Positions 40,874 through 49,747 of a DNA stretch of 53,881 nucleotides are shown in pieces. The notes beneath the pieces were generated by a model. It did not search any database and was not told where the DNA came from. It saw nothing but the letters and a program-made list of their open reading frames with translations. Both the position numbers and the translations under genes were made by a program. Position 1 is the stretch's first letter, and each line of letters begins with the position of its first letter. Source of the stretch: Streptomyces blattellae (GTDB taxonomy: Bacteria; Actinomycetota; Actinomycetes; Streptomycetales; Streptomycetaceae); NCBI RefSeq assembly GCF_009709555.1, contig NZ_WJBG01000166.1:1-53881 (forward strand), in the 5' to 3' direction.

Positions 40874-42931
40874 TCAGCCTGTCAGCTCCGCCTCCGTCGC
40901 CGCGATCCGCGACTCCTGGCCGAGGTTGCGGGTCTGGGCCTTCACCGCCAGGTTCGCCACGGCGGTGTTGAACTGGTCGATGGACTTCGGCTCGTCCGGG
41001 CCGAGCAGATACCGCTTCAGCTCCCTCCGCTCCGCGGCCAGCGGGTCGGCGGCCGGGTCGCGGACGGCGGCCAGCAGCTTGTCCAGCTCGGCGGCGCTGT
41101 TGGTGAGGATGACCGCGGCGCGCACGGCGGTGTTCTGCCGCTTGAACTCCTCCTCGCCCAGTTCGGCGGAGTCGGTGACCGCGTACGGCTTGCCGCTGGC
41201 GATGAAGTCCGAGACCACGCTGGAGATGTCGGAGACCATCGCGTCGGAGACGTTGAAGCAGTCGTACAGGCGCGGCTCGGCGCCCGCGATGACGCGGTGC
41301 TCGTGGGCGGGGAAGGAGCGCCAGTAGGCGTCGTTCCACTCGGCGCGCAGCCGGGCGATCTCCTCGTGCTTCGCCACGTCGGCCACGCCGTCACGGGTGG
41401 CTTCGGCCTCGTCGCGCTTCTCGCCGCCCGTGCCGGACAGCTCCGCGATACGGGCTTCGATGCGGGCCAGCTCGGCCTTGGCGGCGGTCTGCCCGGCCGC
41501 GTCCGCAGGGACCCGGGCGTCAGCGGCGGCCTTCTCGACCAGCGCGGTGATGCGCTGGTGGGCGGCCTTGGCCTCGGCGCTGCGGGTGCCGGTGAAGGGG
41601 TGCGGCTTGTACAGGACGCGGACCGGCGGGTCGGCGGCGATCAGCGTGCGGACGATGTTCTCGCCGGCGAGCAGGAGGGAGGTGTTGCCGGGGTTGTCGT
41701 CCCAGCCTTCCCAGGTGGGGGCGTACAGGACCGTGGGACAGCGCCCATCGGCGGCTGTGCCGCGAGGGCCGTCCGGGACGCCCTGCAAGGTCTGGATCGG
41801 CGCCAGCTGCGGACGGCCGACCTCCACGATGTCCTCGTCGCGGACCCCGACGTCGGCGATGGCGTAACGGTCGCGGCCCGCGCGCCCGGCGGTCCACACC
41901 TCGTCGTACACCTTGCTGAACGGGTTGACGCTGGCCAGCTTGTCGCTGTCGCCGTGGCCGATGAAGACGTGCTTCATGGTCGGGACGCGCAGCATGTGGA
42001 TGTTCTTGCCGACGTTCGCCGCGTACAGCGTGACGTGCACCGTGGAGAGGTCCATGTTCATCAGGTGCACCCCTCCGGGCACGCAGATGACGGGGACCGT
42101 GGTGGGCGCCATCCGGTCCAGCACGGCCCGCTCGCGCAGGATGATCAGCGGCTTGGAGTCCAGCTGCTCCATGGTCTCCAGCCACATGTTGACCTGGTAC
42201 GCGGAGTCCTTGGAACCGGAGAAGTACAGCGCCGTGTCCGGCCGGTACTCGCCCAGCCAGTCGTCGACGGCGGCCAGCACCTTCTCCGCGTTCGGCGGGA
42301 TCTTCGAGCCGCGGACGTACGGAACCAGCGCGAGGACGTACAGGCAGCCCAGGAACAGCGTCACGCCCAGGCCGATGAAGCCGGCCACGGGCGACTCCGT
42401 GGCCGCGGAGACGAGCACGCCGGCGACGGCCACGAGGTCGAGGTGGAGCATCTTCTCGGCGGAGCGGTGCATCAGTGTGCGCGGCGGGGCGTCCGGGATG
42501 CGGATACGGGAGGCCAGGTCGACATTGCGGGTGGCGACCGGCATCCGGCGGCGGTTGCGGATGAGGGTGACCAGCGCGCCGTGCGGGGCCTGGAGGCCGT
42601 AGAAGGTGATGAAGCCGGCGACCGCACCGTAGAAGATCAGGTCGTCCGCGAGGTCGAGCCGGGCCAGCAGCAGGACCAGCAGGAGCTGCCGGATCAGGAA
42701 GCGGATCGACAGACCCGCGCGCACCTTGCTCAGGCGGTTGACGAGATAGCTGCCCTTGCGGTGCAGATAGTGGTCCGCCAGATACGTCACAACGGCCGCG
42801 GCCGCGAAGGCGGGAACGCTCGGGACGAGCGCGGCCAGCATGAGCGCCGGGTAACCCAGCATCATGATGGCCGCCGCGGCCAGCTCGGCCGCGCTGCCCA
42901 CCCGGGCGACGCGAATAGCGGTGGAAATCAC
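40874..42931 (-). CDS. TagF/TarL-like teichoic-acid polymerase with membrane N-terminus
   Basis: The protein has 685 residues from the GTG at 42931; the open frame runs further but lacks coding features there. The first 220 residues hold five or six membrane helices (AAIMMLGYPALMLAALVPS, LLLVLLLARLDLADDLIFYG, GVTLFLGCLYVLALVPYV). The polyol-phosphate transferase domain follows: KHVFIGHGDSDK, YDEVWTAGRAGRDR, LYAPTWEG, LYKPHPFTG and MVSDISSVVSDFIASGKPYAV. An Ala/Glu-rich coiled-coil insert interrupts it near residues 470-530. It probably polymerises glycerol- or ribitol-phosphate onto a lipid carrier. The next gene upstream makes CDP-ribitol, which favours ribitol phosphate. Confidence 0.87.
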   Translation of the reverse strand: MISTAIRVARVGSAAELAAAAIMMLGYPALMLAALVPSVPAFAAAAVVTYLADHYLHRKGSYLVNRLSKVRAGLSIRFLIRQLLLVLLLARLDLADDLIFYGAVAGFITFYGLQAPHGALVTLIRNRRRMPVATRNVDLASRIRIPDAPPRTLMHRSAEKMLHLDLVAVAGVLVSAATESPVAGFIGLGVTLFLGCLYVLALVPYVRGSKIPPNAEKVLAAVDDWLGEYRPDTALYFSGSKDSAYQVNMWLETMEQLDSKPLIILRERAVLDRMAPTTVPVICVPGGVHLMNMDLSTVHVTLYAANVGKNIHMLRVPTMKHVFIGHGDSDKLASVNPFSKVYDEVWTAGRAGRDRYAIADVGVRDEDIVEVGRPQLAPIQTLQGVPDGPRGTAADGRCPTVLYAPTWEGWDDNPGNTSLLLAGENIVRTLIAADPPVRVLYKPHPFTGTRSAEAKAAHQRITALVEKAAADARVPADAAGQTAAKAELARIEARIAELSGTGGEKRDEAEATRDGVADVAKHEEIARLRAEWNDAYWRSFPAHEHRVIAGAEPRLYDCFNVSDAMVSDISSVVSDFIASGKPYAVTDSAELGEEEFKRQNTAVRAAVILTNSAAELDKLLAAVRDPAADPLAAERRELKRYLLGPDEPKSIDQFNTAVANLAVKAQTRNLGQESRIAATEAELTG

Positions 42932-43055
42932 GGAGAAACCTGCTCCTGGAGGGGGAATGCCGGTTTTGTTATGTACGGCTTCAGGCCTCTGTGAACACCC
43001 CGTAAATGGGTCTCCACAAAGGCCTGAATTCCGGAAATCTATGAGGCGCCGATTA

Positions 43056-44555
43056 TTACACGCTGTCCTGTCGGTCCAGCACCGAGGCCAGCGCCGCCTC
43101 GAAGCCGGAGGCCTTCGCCACGCCCGCCGTCGGGTCCTGCTGGCGGACGTCGATGACATGGCCGGTCAGCTCGGACAGCAGCACGTCGAGCGAGGTACGG
43201 GCGACGGCCTCGGAGGAGAGCAGGGAGCCCGCGGGCTCCTGGCCGAAGGCCTTGGTGCGCATCGGGGTGGCGGTGCGCTCGGGGTTGATGCAGTTGACGC
43301 GGATGCCGTCGCCGGCCCACTCGTCGGAGAGGGCCTGGGTGAGGTTCACCATGGCGGCCTTGGTGGAGGAGTAGAGGCTGTACTCGGCGCGGCCGCGGGT
43401 GTAGCTGCTGGAGGTGTAGAGCAGCAGCTGGCCCTTGGTCTCGGCCAGGTACTTGTACGAGGAGCGCGCGATCTGCACCGGGGCCAGGTAGTTGACCTTC
43501 AGCGCTTCCTCGATGGTGGCGTTGTCGGTCTCGGCGAGCTTGCCGATGCGCAGCACGCCCGCCGTGTTGACGACGTAGTCGATGCGCCCGGTCTCGGCGT
43601 ACGCCTTGGACAGCGCGTCGTCGACCTCCTCCGGGTTCTCCACGTGGGTGCCGGTGGTGGAGCGGCCCAGCGCGTAGACGCGGGCGCCGAAGGACTGGGC
43701 GAGTTCGCAGATGTCCTTGCCGATGCCGTACGAGCCGCCGAAGACGACGACCGTCTTGCCGCTGAGCAGTTCACGGTAGGCCTCCTCGCCGAACTGCTCG
43801 GGGGTGGCGGTGGAGGCCAGCTGGAACAGCTTGTCGGCGATGAACACGTCGACGGGCTGGGTGACCTTCATGTTGTACTCGTCGCCCGCGACGACGTGGA
43901 TCGGCACGTCCGGCAGATAGCGCAGGACGACCGTGCAGTCGTCGGTGGCCTGGAAGTTGGGGTCGCCTGCCGCGACCTCGTAGGCCCGCCTGATCGTGGA
44001 CAGCTTGAACGCCTGGGGCGTCTGGCCGCGGCGCAGCCGGGAGCGGTCCGGGATCTCGGTGATGAACTCGCCGTCCTCGCCGTGTGTGCGGGTCACGATG
44101 ATGGTGTCCGCGGACGGGATGGCGACGTCGACGGCCTGGTAGCGCTCCAGCGCGGTCACGCAGTCGTCGATCACCCGCTGCGACAGCAGGGGGCGCACGG
44201 CGTCGTGGAAGAGGACGTTACGGTCCTCGCCCTCGGCCAGGCCCTCGCCGAGCGCCTCGATGGCACGCTCGGTGGTCTCGTTCCGGGTCGCGCCGCCCTC
44301 GATGATCCTGGAGACCTTCCGGAATCCGGCCTTTGCGACGATCTTCTCAATGTCCGGCACATAGCCCGGCGCCATCAGGACGATGATGTCGTCGATCGAG
44401 TCGGCCTTCTCAATGGTGGTCAGAGTGTGTTCGATGACTGCCTTGCCGGCGATTTTCAGCAGTTGCTTGGGGATCGAGAGTCCCACCCGCTGACCGGTGC
44501 CACCGGCCAGGATCACTGCGGTGGTACGGGGCGGCTTGGCAATGTGCTGTGACAC
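43056..44555 (-). CDS. Bifunctional CDP-ribitol synthase (cytidylyltransferase plus SDR reductase)
   Basis: The protein has 499 residues from the GTG at 44555, with AAGGTAGG upstream. Residues 10-240 form an IspD/TarI-type cytidylyltransferase (VILAGGTGQRVGLSIPKQLL, RNVLFHDAVRPLLS, RRGQTPQAF). Residues 250-499 form a short-chain reductase with VVFGGSYGIGKDI (NADPH loop), the catalytic Ser in LLLYTSSSY and YxxxK in LYSSTKAA. The fusion resembles the Haemophilus Bcs1 type, which reduces ribulose-5-phosphate to ribitol-5-phosphate and makes CDP-ribitol. It supplies the neighbouring polymerase. Confidence 0.88.
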   Translation of the reverse strand: MSQHIAKPPRTTAVILAGGTGQRVGLSIPKQLLKIAGKAVIEHTLTTIEKADSIDDIIVLMAPGYVPDIEKIVAKAGFRKVSRIIEGGATRNETTERAIEALGEGLAEGEDRNVLFHDAVRPLLSQRVIDDCVTALERYQAVDVAIPSADTIIVTRTHGEDGEFITEIPDRSRLRRGQTPQAFKLSTIRRAYEVAAGDPNFQATDDCTVVLRYLPDVPIHVVAGDEYNMKVTQPVDVFIADKLFQLASTATPEQFGEEAYRELLSGKTVVVFGGSYGIGKDICELAQSFGARVYALGRSTTGTHVENPEEVDDALSKAYAETGRIDYVVNTAGVLRIGKLAETDNATIEEALKVNYLAPVQIARSSYKYLAETKGQLLLYTSSSYTRGRAEYSLYSSTKAAMVNLTQALSDEWAGDGIRVNCINPERTATPMRTKAFGQEPAGSLLSSEAVARTSLDVLLSELTGHVIDVRQQDPTAGVAKASGFEAALASVLDRQDSV

Positions 44556-44769
44556 AGGTGACCTACCTTGAGGCGACTGGGAACTTGGAAATGGTCCCAC
44601 TTGTGGTTACCGCAGTGCAAGGTGAGCGACCTCCACTGCATATGTGCGCGCAACCTGTCATTCACCTTGCGCGCCTGGTCATCGGTGAGTCCGTTCCATG
44701 AACCTCCTTGCAATTGCTGTGAGTAACTCCACAGGGGATCGGCATTGCGGAGCGTGACACCCGGGCGGC

Positions 44770-45966
44770 TCAGCGCCTCCCCAGCCGCTTCAGGCAACGA
44801 TGCCCGAGCACCTTCAGCAGCTCCCTGGAAGACGTCTGGTGAACGGTGCGCGCCTTGGCGGGGGCGCTGTGCTTGACGGGCGCCGCGGCGGCCGCGGCCA
44901 GCGCGCCGTACAGGGCGTGAGCTGCCACCTCGGGCGCGATCCGCGGCTGCGCCTCGGTCCCCGTCACCGGCTTCGGAACGACGGACAGCAGCCCCGGATC
45001 CCCCAGCACCCGGACGCCCATGGCGCCGATCCGCCCGGCCATCTCGGCGCCGATCTCGGCGGCGGCCTCGACGGCCCACTGCGGGGTGCTGATCTTCACG
45101 TCATCGGGGCCGGGGGTGCACGTATTCTTCATGTGCATCACGGCGCCATATCGGACGAGCTTCGAATAGAGCTCATCCGGGAGGTCATTGCCGCGGAATT
45201 CCACATTAAGATTCCGCAGCATTTCGGTCTCGGCGAGGGTGAGTGACCGGTTCGCGGTGTCCGGAACGGGCTGCAGAAGATTCGCGGGCAGTCCGAGCAG
45301 CGTCTCGAAGGTGCGCATCAGCCCGCCTTTGTCCCGGTCGTCGACCACGACGACGGTGACCCGCTCGGGCCCGGCCACCCGGACCCAGCGCTCGACGAGC
45401 CGGTCATGCCGGTGCCGGCGCCAGAAGCTGGGATTGGGCTTCTCGTACGGGGCCTTGCGGAGCATGTGCGTGAGCCAGTCCTCGTAGCCCATGCGCAGGC
45501 CGTTCTGCACGTACTGCTGCCACTGCGAGGGCATGATCTTCGCCAGCGGGCGCAGCGTGACCATCACATGCACCCGGTCGCCGCCGAGTTCCTCGACGAC
45601 CCGGGCGATGGTCTCGTCGTCCGGGGCGTCGGCGAAGAACTCGCTGCTGATCACCGAGGTGCGCCTGCCGCTCGCGGTGACCTGCTCGACCAGCCGTTCC
45701 CAGTGCCGCTCGGTGGGCTTGGCGTTGCCCAGCATCCCGGGGCGGGCGCAGACGGCCAGGACGGCCTCCATGGGGTGCCTGGTAGGGGCCGGGAAGACGA
45801 CGCCGTGCTCCGGCATCGCATCCTTCGCCGCGAACAGGGCGCCCTGGATCGAGGTCGTGCCCGTTTTGTGCGGGCCGATGTGCAGCAGCCGGGTCCCGGC
45901 GGGCAGCGGGGCTATGGCCGCGGCTGCGTTGTCCGGGAGTTCATCTCTCGTACAGTCCGTCTCCAT
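44770..45966 (-). CDS. PAPS-dependent sulfotransferase-like protein
   Basis: The protein has 398 residues. The 5'-phosphosulfate loop is LLHIGPHKTGTTSIQGALF near residue 27. A 3'-phosphate-binding segment may lie in VMVTLRPLAKIMPSQWQQYV near 135. VTVVVVDDRDKGGLMRTFETLLGLP fits the sulfotransferase fold. The C-terminal 80 residues are Ala/Pro-rich and basic. It is in the glycopolymer cluster and may sulfate a wall polymer; that is inferred from context. The 169 bp between it and the CDP-ribitol gene are AT-rich and likely hold the promoter of that gene. Confidence 0.8.
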   Translation of the reverse strand: METDCTRDELPDNAAAAIAPLPAGTRLLHIGPHKTGTTSIQGALFAAKDAMPEHGVVFPAPTRHPMEAVLAVCARPGMLGNAKPTERHWERLVEQVTASGRRTSVISSEFFADAPDDETIARVVEELGGDRVHVMVTLRPLAKIMPSQWQQYVQNGLRMGYEDWLTHMLRKAPYEKPNPSFWRRHRHDRLVERWVRVAGPERVTVVVVDDRDKGGLMRTFETLLGLPANLLQPVPDTANRSLTLAETEMLRNLNVEFRGNDLPDELYSKLVRYGAVMHMKNTCTPGPDDVKISTPQWAVEAAAEIGAEMAGRIGAMGVRVLGDPGLLSVVPKPVTGTEAQPRIAPEVAAHALYGALAAAAAAPVKHSAPAKARTVHQTSSRELLKVLGHRCLKRLGRR

Positions 45967-46007
45967 AGTCAGAGGAGGGTAAGAGAAGTGTCTGAGACTT
46001 GGCTGAG

Positions 46008-46046
46008 AGAACCTGGGAACCGTTACTGAGGCGATTCCCAGGTTCT
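46008..46046 (-). terminator. Terminator hairpin downstream of the PhoD-like gene
   Basis: AGAACCTGGGAA and TTCCCAGGTTCT form a perfect 12-bp stem with a 15-nt loop. It lies between the PhoD-like stop and the sulfotransferase start, past a repeat tract. Confidence 0.65.
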
Positions 46047-46118
46047 GCCGTCTTGCCGTCTTGCCGTCTTGCCGTCTGCCGTCTGCCGTCTGCCGTCTGC
46101 CGTCTGCCGTCTGCCGTC
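46044..46118. repeat. 7/8-bp microsatellite ending in the PhoD-like stop codon
   Basis: About three 8-bp units (CTTGCCGT) are followed by about seven 7-bp units (CTGCCGT). The last unit includes two bases of the stop codon. Such a tract is expected to vary in copy number. Confidence 0.9.
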
Positions 46119-47667
46119 AAACGAGGTGTACGCCCGGCTTGTCGGACTCCACCCGCAGCTTGGCCAGCGTGCTCGCCGCCGCCGTCGGCTGCAGCACGGT
46201 GTCCACGACCCGCACCTGCGCGTCGATCCCGTCGCGGCGGAGGTCGAAGAGGTGGTAGCCGCGGTGGGCGTCGAGCAGCTTCCAGTGCGGGTTGTCCGGC
46301 ATCCGCGGGTCCCACTCCTTGCGGAAGGCCGCCTGGTCCTGGTCGCCGTTGCTGGAGATGGACGTGCCCACGAACTCGGCGCCGACCACGTCGGAGCCCG
46401 GGTCCGCGTAGTCCTTCTTCAGGTCGCTGATCATCGTCAGATGGCGGTCACCGGAGAGCACGACCGGGTTGCGGACCTCGGCGAACTCCGCCATCAGCGC
46501 GTTGCGTTCGGCCTGGTAGCCGTCCCAGGCGTCGTAGAACCACTGCTTGCCCTCGCCGATCAGCAGGTCCGTCTCGGCGACCATTATCTGCGAGGCGACC
46601 AGGTTCCAGCGGGCGGGCGAGTCGTGCAGCCCGTCCAGCAGCCACTCCTTCTGCCTCCCGCCGAGCATGGTGAGCGACGGGTTCTTGGCGGCTTCCTGGC
46701 CGGTCACCTGGTCGCTGCGGTACTGCCGGGTGTCCAGCACATTGAGCCGGGCGAGACGGCCGAACTCCAGGCGGCGGTACATCTGGATGTGCGGTCCGCT
46801 GGGGATCGCGCTCGCCCGGACCGGCATGTGCTCGTAGTACGCCTGGTAGCCCGCCGTCAGCCGGGCCACGAACGCGTCGTGGCTCTGCTTGCCCGGGTCC
46901 TGCGCGATCTCGCCGGCGAAGTCGTTGTCGATCTCGTGGTCGTCGAAGGTGACCACGAAAGGCGCGTTCGCGTGCATCGCCGCGAGATCGGGGTCTGCGT
47001 GGTACTGCGCATACCGGTTGCGGTACTGGGTGAGGGTGTACGGCTCACCGGTCCCCTCGTGCCTGCGCACCGCCGTCGCCGAGGGCGTCGACTCGTAGAT
47101 GTAGTCACCGACGAACACCACGACGTCGGGATCCTGCGCGAGCATGTCGGCGTACGGCGTGAAGTAGCCGTGCTGCCAGTTCTGGCAGGAGGCGAGCGCG
47201 ACGCGCAGCCGGCCGCCGGAGCTGTGGCGGGAGGGCGCGGTGCGGGTGCGGCCGACGGGAGAGAGCTGGCCGCTGGTGCGGAAGCGGTACCAGTACGCGC
47301 GTCCCGGGCGCAGCCCTCGTACATCGACGTGAACGCTGTGCCCGTACTCGGGCCGGGCATGGGCGAGTCCCCGGCGCACTCCTCTGCGGAACCGCTCGTC
47401 CTCGGCGATCTCCCACTCCACCTGCACGGTGCGCTCGGGCATGCCGCCGCCGTTCAGCGGGTCGGGGGCGAGCCGGGTCCACAGCACGATGCCGTCGGGC
47501 AGTGGGTCGCCGGAGGCGACACCGAGGCTGAACACACCGTCGGGAAGTGGGGTTTCGGCAGCTCGGGCGGCCGACGGCAGCCACAGCTGGGCGGAAGCGG
47601 CGGCGCCCAGGACGGCGGCGCCCGCGGTCAGAAAGCGGCGACGGTCAGGGGATACTGCTCCGGTCAT
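46117..47667 (-). CDS. phoD: PhoD-like alkaline phosphatase, Tat-exported
   Basis: The protein has 516 residues from the ATG at 47667, after AGGAAG. The twin-arginine signal is DRRRFLTAGAAVLGAAASA with a cleavage-like SAARA end. Metal-site motifs are VVVFVGDYIYES, TFDDHEIDNDF and VVLSGDRHLTM. It is a secreted calcium/iron-dependent phosphodiesterase/phosphatase of the PhoD family. Such enzymes can release phosphate from teichoic acids and other polymers, which fits its place beside the glycopolymer genes. The symbol denotes the family; other phoD paralogues may exist. Confidence 0.9.
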   Translation of the reverse strand: MTGAVSPDRRRFLTAGAAVLGAAASAQLWLPSAARAAETPLPDGVFSLGVASGDPLPDGIVLWTRLAPDPLNGGGMPERTVQVEWEIAEDERFRRGVRRGLAHARPEYGHSVHVDVRGLRPGRAYWYRFRTSGQLSPVGRTRTAPSRHSSGGRLRVALASCQNWQHGYFTPYADMLAQDPDVVVFVGDYIYESTPSATAVRRHEGTGEPYTLTQYRNRYAQYHADPDLAAMHANAPFVVTFDDHEIDNDFAGEIAQDPGKQSHDAFVARLTAGYQAYYEHMPVRASAIPSGPHIQMYRRLEFGRLARLNVLDTRQYRSDQVTGQEAAKNPSLTMLGGRQKEWLLDGLHDSPARWNLVASQIMVAETDLLIGEGKQWFYDAWDGYQAERNALMAEFAEVRNPVVLSGDRHLTMISDLKKDYADPGSDVVGAEFVGTSISSNGDQDQAAFRKEWDPRMPDNPHWKLLDAHRGYHLFDLRRDGIDAQVRVVDTVLQPTAAASTLAKLRVESDKPGVHLV

Positions 47668-47783
47668 GCGCGAACTTCCTTGCCTCGCTGGCCTCTTGGA
47701 CACTGCGAAGCTCACGCTTCCGGGCAGTCCACCCGCTGAACGGAGGTGTTCACGTGCATGACAAATAGAGAGACAAGAGAAGA

Positions 47784-47833
47784 CCCGTTGCGACACGGAT
47801 TCAGAACGACCAACGCGATCGTGTCGTAACGGG
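47784..47833 (-). terminator. Long hairpin between obgE and the PhoD-like gene
   Basis: CCCGTTGCGACACG (47784-47797) pairs with CGTGTCGTAACGGG (47820-47833) with a single G-T wobble and a 22-nt loop. It lies after the obgE stop and before the phoD promoter. An operator role is also possible. Confidence 0.5.
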
Positions 47834-47887
47834 CCTTGTACGCCGTCAGGCGCCGACGCCGGTCGGCCTATGGGGCTCCTGGACCTG

Positions 47888-47928
47888 GAACGGATCGAAC
47901 TGGATCCAGAACGGATCGAACTGATCTA
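47888..47928. repeat. 20/21-bp tandem repeat ending at the obgE stop codon
   Basis: GAACGGATCGAACTGGATCCA (47888-47908) and GAACGGATCGAACTGATCTA (47909-47928) are extra copies of the last obgE codons (Phe-Asp-Pro-Phe). Coding copy 3 starts at 47929. Confidence 0.87.
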
Positions 47929-49362
47929 GAACGGATCGAAGTCGTCGAACTCCTGCTCCGCCTCGTCCCGCTCCGCCTGCCGGTCCCGCCGCCGCTGCGC
48001 CGCGGGCCTCGGCGCCTCGAAGCGATGGTCCTCGCCCCGTCGGCCCAGCATCTCCGCACCGGCCATCACCGACGGCTCCCAGTCGAAGACGACCGCGTTG
48101 TCCTCGGGCCCGATGGCGACGCCGTCCCCGCTGCGGGCGCCCGCCTTCATCAACTCGTCCTCCACACCGAGGCGGCCGAGCCGGTCGGCGAGATAGCCCA
48201 CGGCCTCGTCGTTGTTGAAGTCGGTCTGCCGCACCCAGCGCTCGGGCTTCTCGCCCCGGACCCGGAACAGCCCGTCGTCCTCACGCGTCACGGTGAAGCC
48301 CGCGTCGTCCACGGCCTTCGGCCGGATGACGATCCGCGTCGCCTCCTCCTTCGGCTTGGCGGCCCGCGCCTGCGCCACCAACCCGGCGAGCGCGAACGAC
48401 AGTTCCTTCAGCCCGATGTGCGCCACCGCGGACACCTCGAAGACCCGGTAACCGCGAGCCTGAAGATCCGGCCGCACCATCTCGGCGAGGTCCCTGCCGT
48501 CCGGTACGTCGACCTTGTTCAGGACGACGATCCGCGGCCGGTTGTCCAGCCCGCCGTACTCCCGCAGCTCCGCCTCGATGACGTCGAGGTCGGACACCGG
48601 GTCCCGCTCGGACTCCAGGGTCGCCGTGTCCAGCACATGCACCAGCACACTGCACCGCTCGACATGGCGCAGGAACTCCAGGCCGAGTCCCTTGCCCTGG
48701 CTGGCGCCGGGAATCAGCCCCGGCACGTCGGCGATGGTGTAGACGGTCGCCCCCGCGGTGACGACACCCAGGTTCGGCACCAGGGTCGTGAACGGATAGT
48801 CGGCGATCTTCGGCTTCGCGGCGCTCAGCACCGAGATCAGCGAGGACTTGCCGGCACTGGGATACCCGACCAGCGCCACGTCGGCAACGGTCTTCAACTC
48901 CAGGACGATGTCCCGCAGATCCCCCGGCTCACCGAGCAGCGCGAAGCCGGGCGCCTTGCGGCGGGCGGAGGCGAGAGCGGCGTTGCCGAGTCCACCCCGG
49001 CCGCCCTGCGCGGCGACGTACGACGTGCCGTGCCCGACCAGGTCGGCCAGCACATTGCCCGCCTTGTCGAGGACGACGGTGCCGTCCGGAACCGGAAGGA
49101 CCAGGTCCTGCCCGTCCTTCCCCGACCGGTTGCCGCCCTCACCGGGCTTGCCATTGGTGGCCTTGCGGTGCGGGGAGTGGTGGTAGTCGAGCAGCGTGGT
49201 GACGGACTGGTCGACGGTGAGGATGACATCGCCACCGCGCCCGCCGTTACCGCCGTCGGGCCCGCCGAGCGGCTTGAACTTCTCACGGTGGACGGAGGCA
49301 CAGCCGTGGCCTCCGTTACCCGCGGCGACGTGCAGTTCGACGCGGTCCACGAAGGTGGTCAT
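47926..49362 (-). CDS. obgE: Obg-family GTPase
   Basis: The protein has 478 residues. The glycine-rich Obg fold occupies residues 1-158 (GGNGGRGGDVIL, GEGGNRSGKDGQD). The G domain has GYPSAGKSSLISVLS (G1), DVPGLIPGAS (G3), LNKVDVPD (G4) and SAVAHIG (G5). An OCT domain and an acidic/basic tail ending FDDFDPF follow. It is an essential GTPase of ribosome maturation that also affects Streptomyces differentiation. It follows rplU-rpmA on the same strand, behind a terminator. Confidence 0.97.
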   Translation of the reverse strand: MTTFVDRVELHVAAGNGGHGCASVHREKFKPLGGPDGGNGGRGGDVILTVDQSVTTLLDYHHSPHRKATNGKPGEGGNRSGKDGQDLVLPVPDGTVVLDKAGNVLADLVGHGTSYVAAQGGRGGLGNAALASARRKAPGFALLGEPGDLRDIVLELKTVADVALVGYPSAGKSSLISVLSAAKPKIADYPFTTLVPNLGVVTAGATVYTIADVPGLIPGASQGKGLGLEFLRHVERCSVLVHVLDTATLESERDPVSDLDVIEAELREYGGLDNRPRIVVLNKVDVPDGRDLAEMVRPDLQARGYRVFEVSAVAHIGLKELSFALAGLVAQARAAKPKEEATRIVIRPKAVDDAGFTVTREDDGLFRVRGEKPERWVRQTDFNNDEAVGYLADRLGRLGVEDELMKAGARSGDGVAIGPEDNAVVFDWEPSVMAGAEMLGRRGEDHRFEAPRPAAQRRRDRQAERDEAEQEFDDFDPF

Positions 49363-49414
49363 GGTGTGGTGCCTCCAGAAACGTCACAGATTGCCGAGAT
49401 GTGTAACACGCGAA

Positions 49415-49454
49415 AGGCGGACCCACCTCCCCGACCGGGAAGTGAGGTCCGCCT
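49415..49454 (-). terminator. Hairpin between rpmA and obgE
   Basis: AGGCGGACC and GGTCCGCCT form a perfect 9-bp stem, 25 bp past the rpmA stop. It may attenuate read-through into obgE. Confidence 0.65.
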
Positions 49455-49478
49455 CGCGAAAGCTTCCGATCAGCCGAT

Positions 49479-49733
49479 TCAGGCGACCGGAACGATGTTC
49501 ACGACCTTGCGGCCACGGCTGGTGCCGAACTCCACCGCACCGGCCTGCAGCGCGAACAGCGTGTCGTCGCCGCCACGGCCGACGCCCGCACCGGGGTGGA
49601 AGTGGGTGCCCCGCTGACGGACCAGGATCTCGCCCGCGCTCACGACCTGACCGCCGAAGCGCTTCACGCCGAGGCGCTGAGCGTTGGAGTCACGACCGTT
49701 ACGGGTGGACGATGCGCCCTTCTTGTGTGCCAT
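49479..49733 (-). CDS. rpmA: 50S ribosomal protein L27
   Basis: The protein has 84 residues. It starts MAHKKGASSTRNGRDSNAQR and contains the conserved FGGQVVSAGEILVRQRGTHF. It lies at the peptidyl-transferase centre. The gene is 14 bp after rplU in the usual rplU-rpmA operon. Confidence 0.97.
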   Translation of the reverse strand: MAHKKGASSTRNGRDSNAQRLGVKRFGGQVVSAGEILVRQRGTHFHPGAGVGRGGDDTLFALQAGAVEFGTSRGRKVVNIVPVA

Positions 49734-49747
49734 CTCTCCTCAGTCCC

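Noticed and set aside
44679..44699. Six-codon ORF (MERTHR) with a strong AAGGAGG before the CDP-ribitol gene
   Set aside because: No run of regulatory codons and no terminator follow. It may be a chance ORF; only the ribosome site is striking.
47700..47765. PHO box upstream of the PhoD-like gene
   Set aside because: Single GTTCA-like elements are present on both strands, but not two well-spaced GTTCACC direct repeats.
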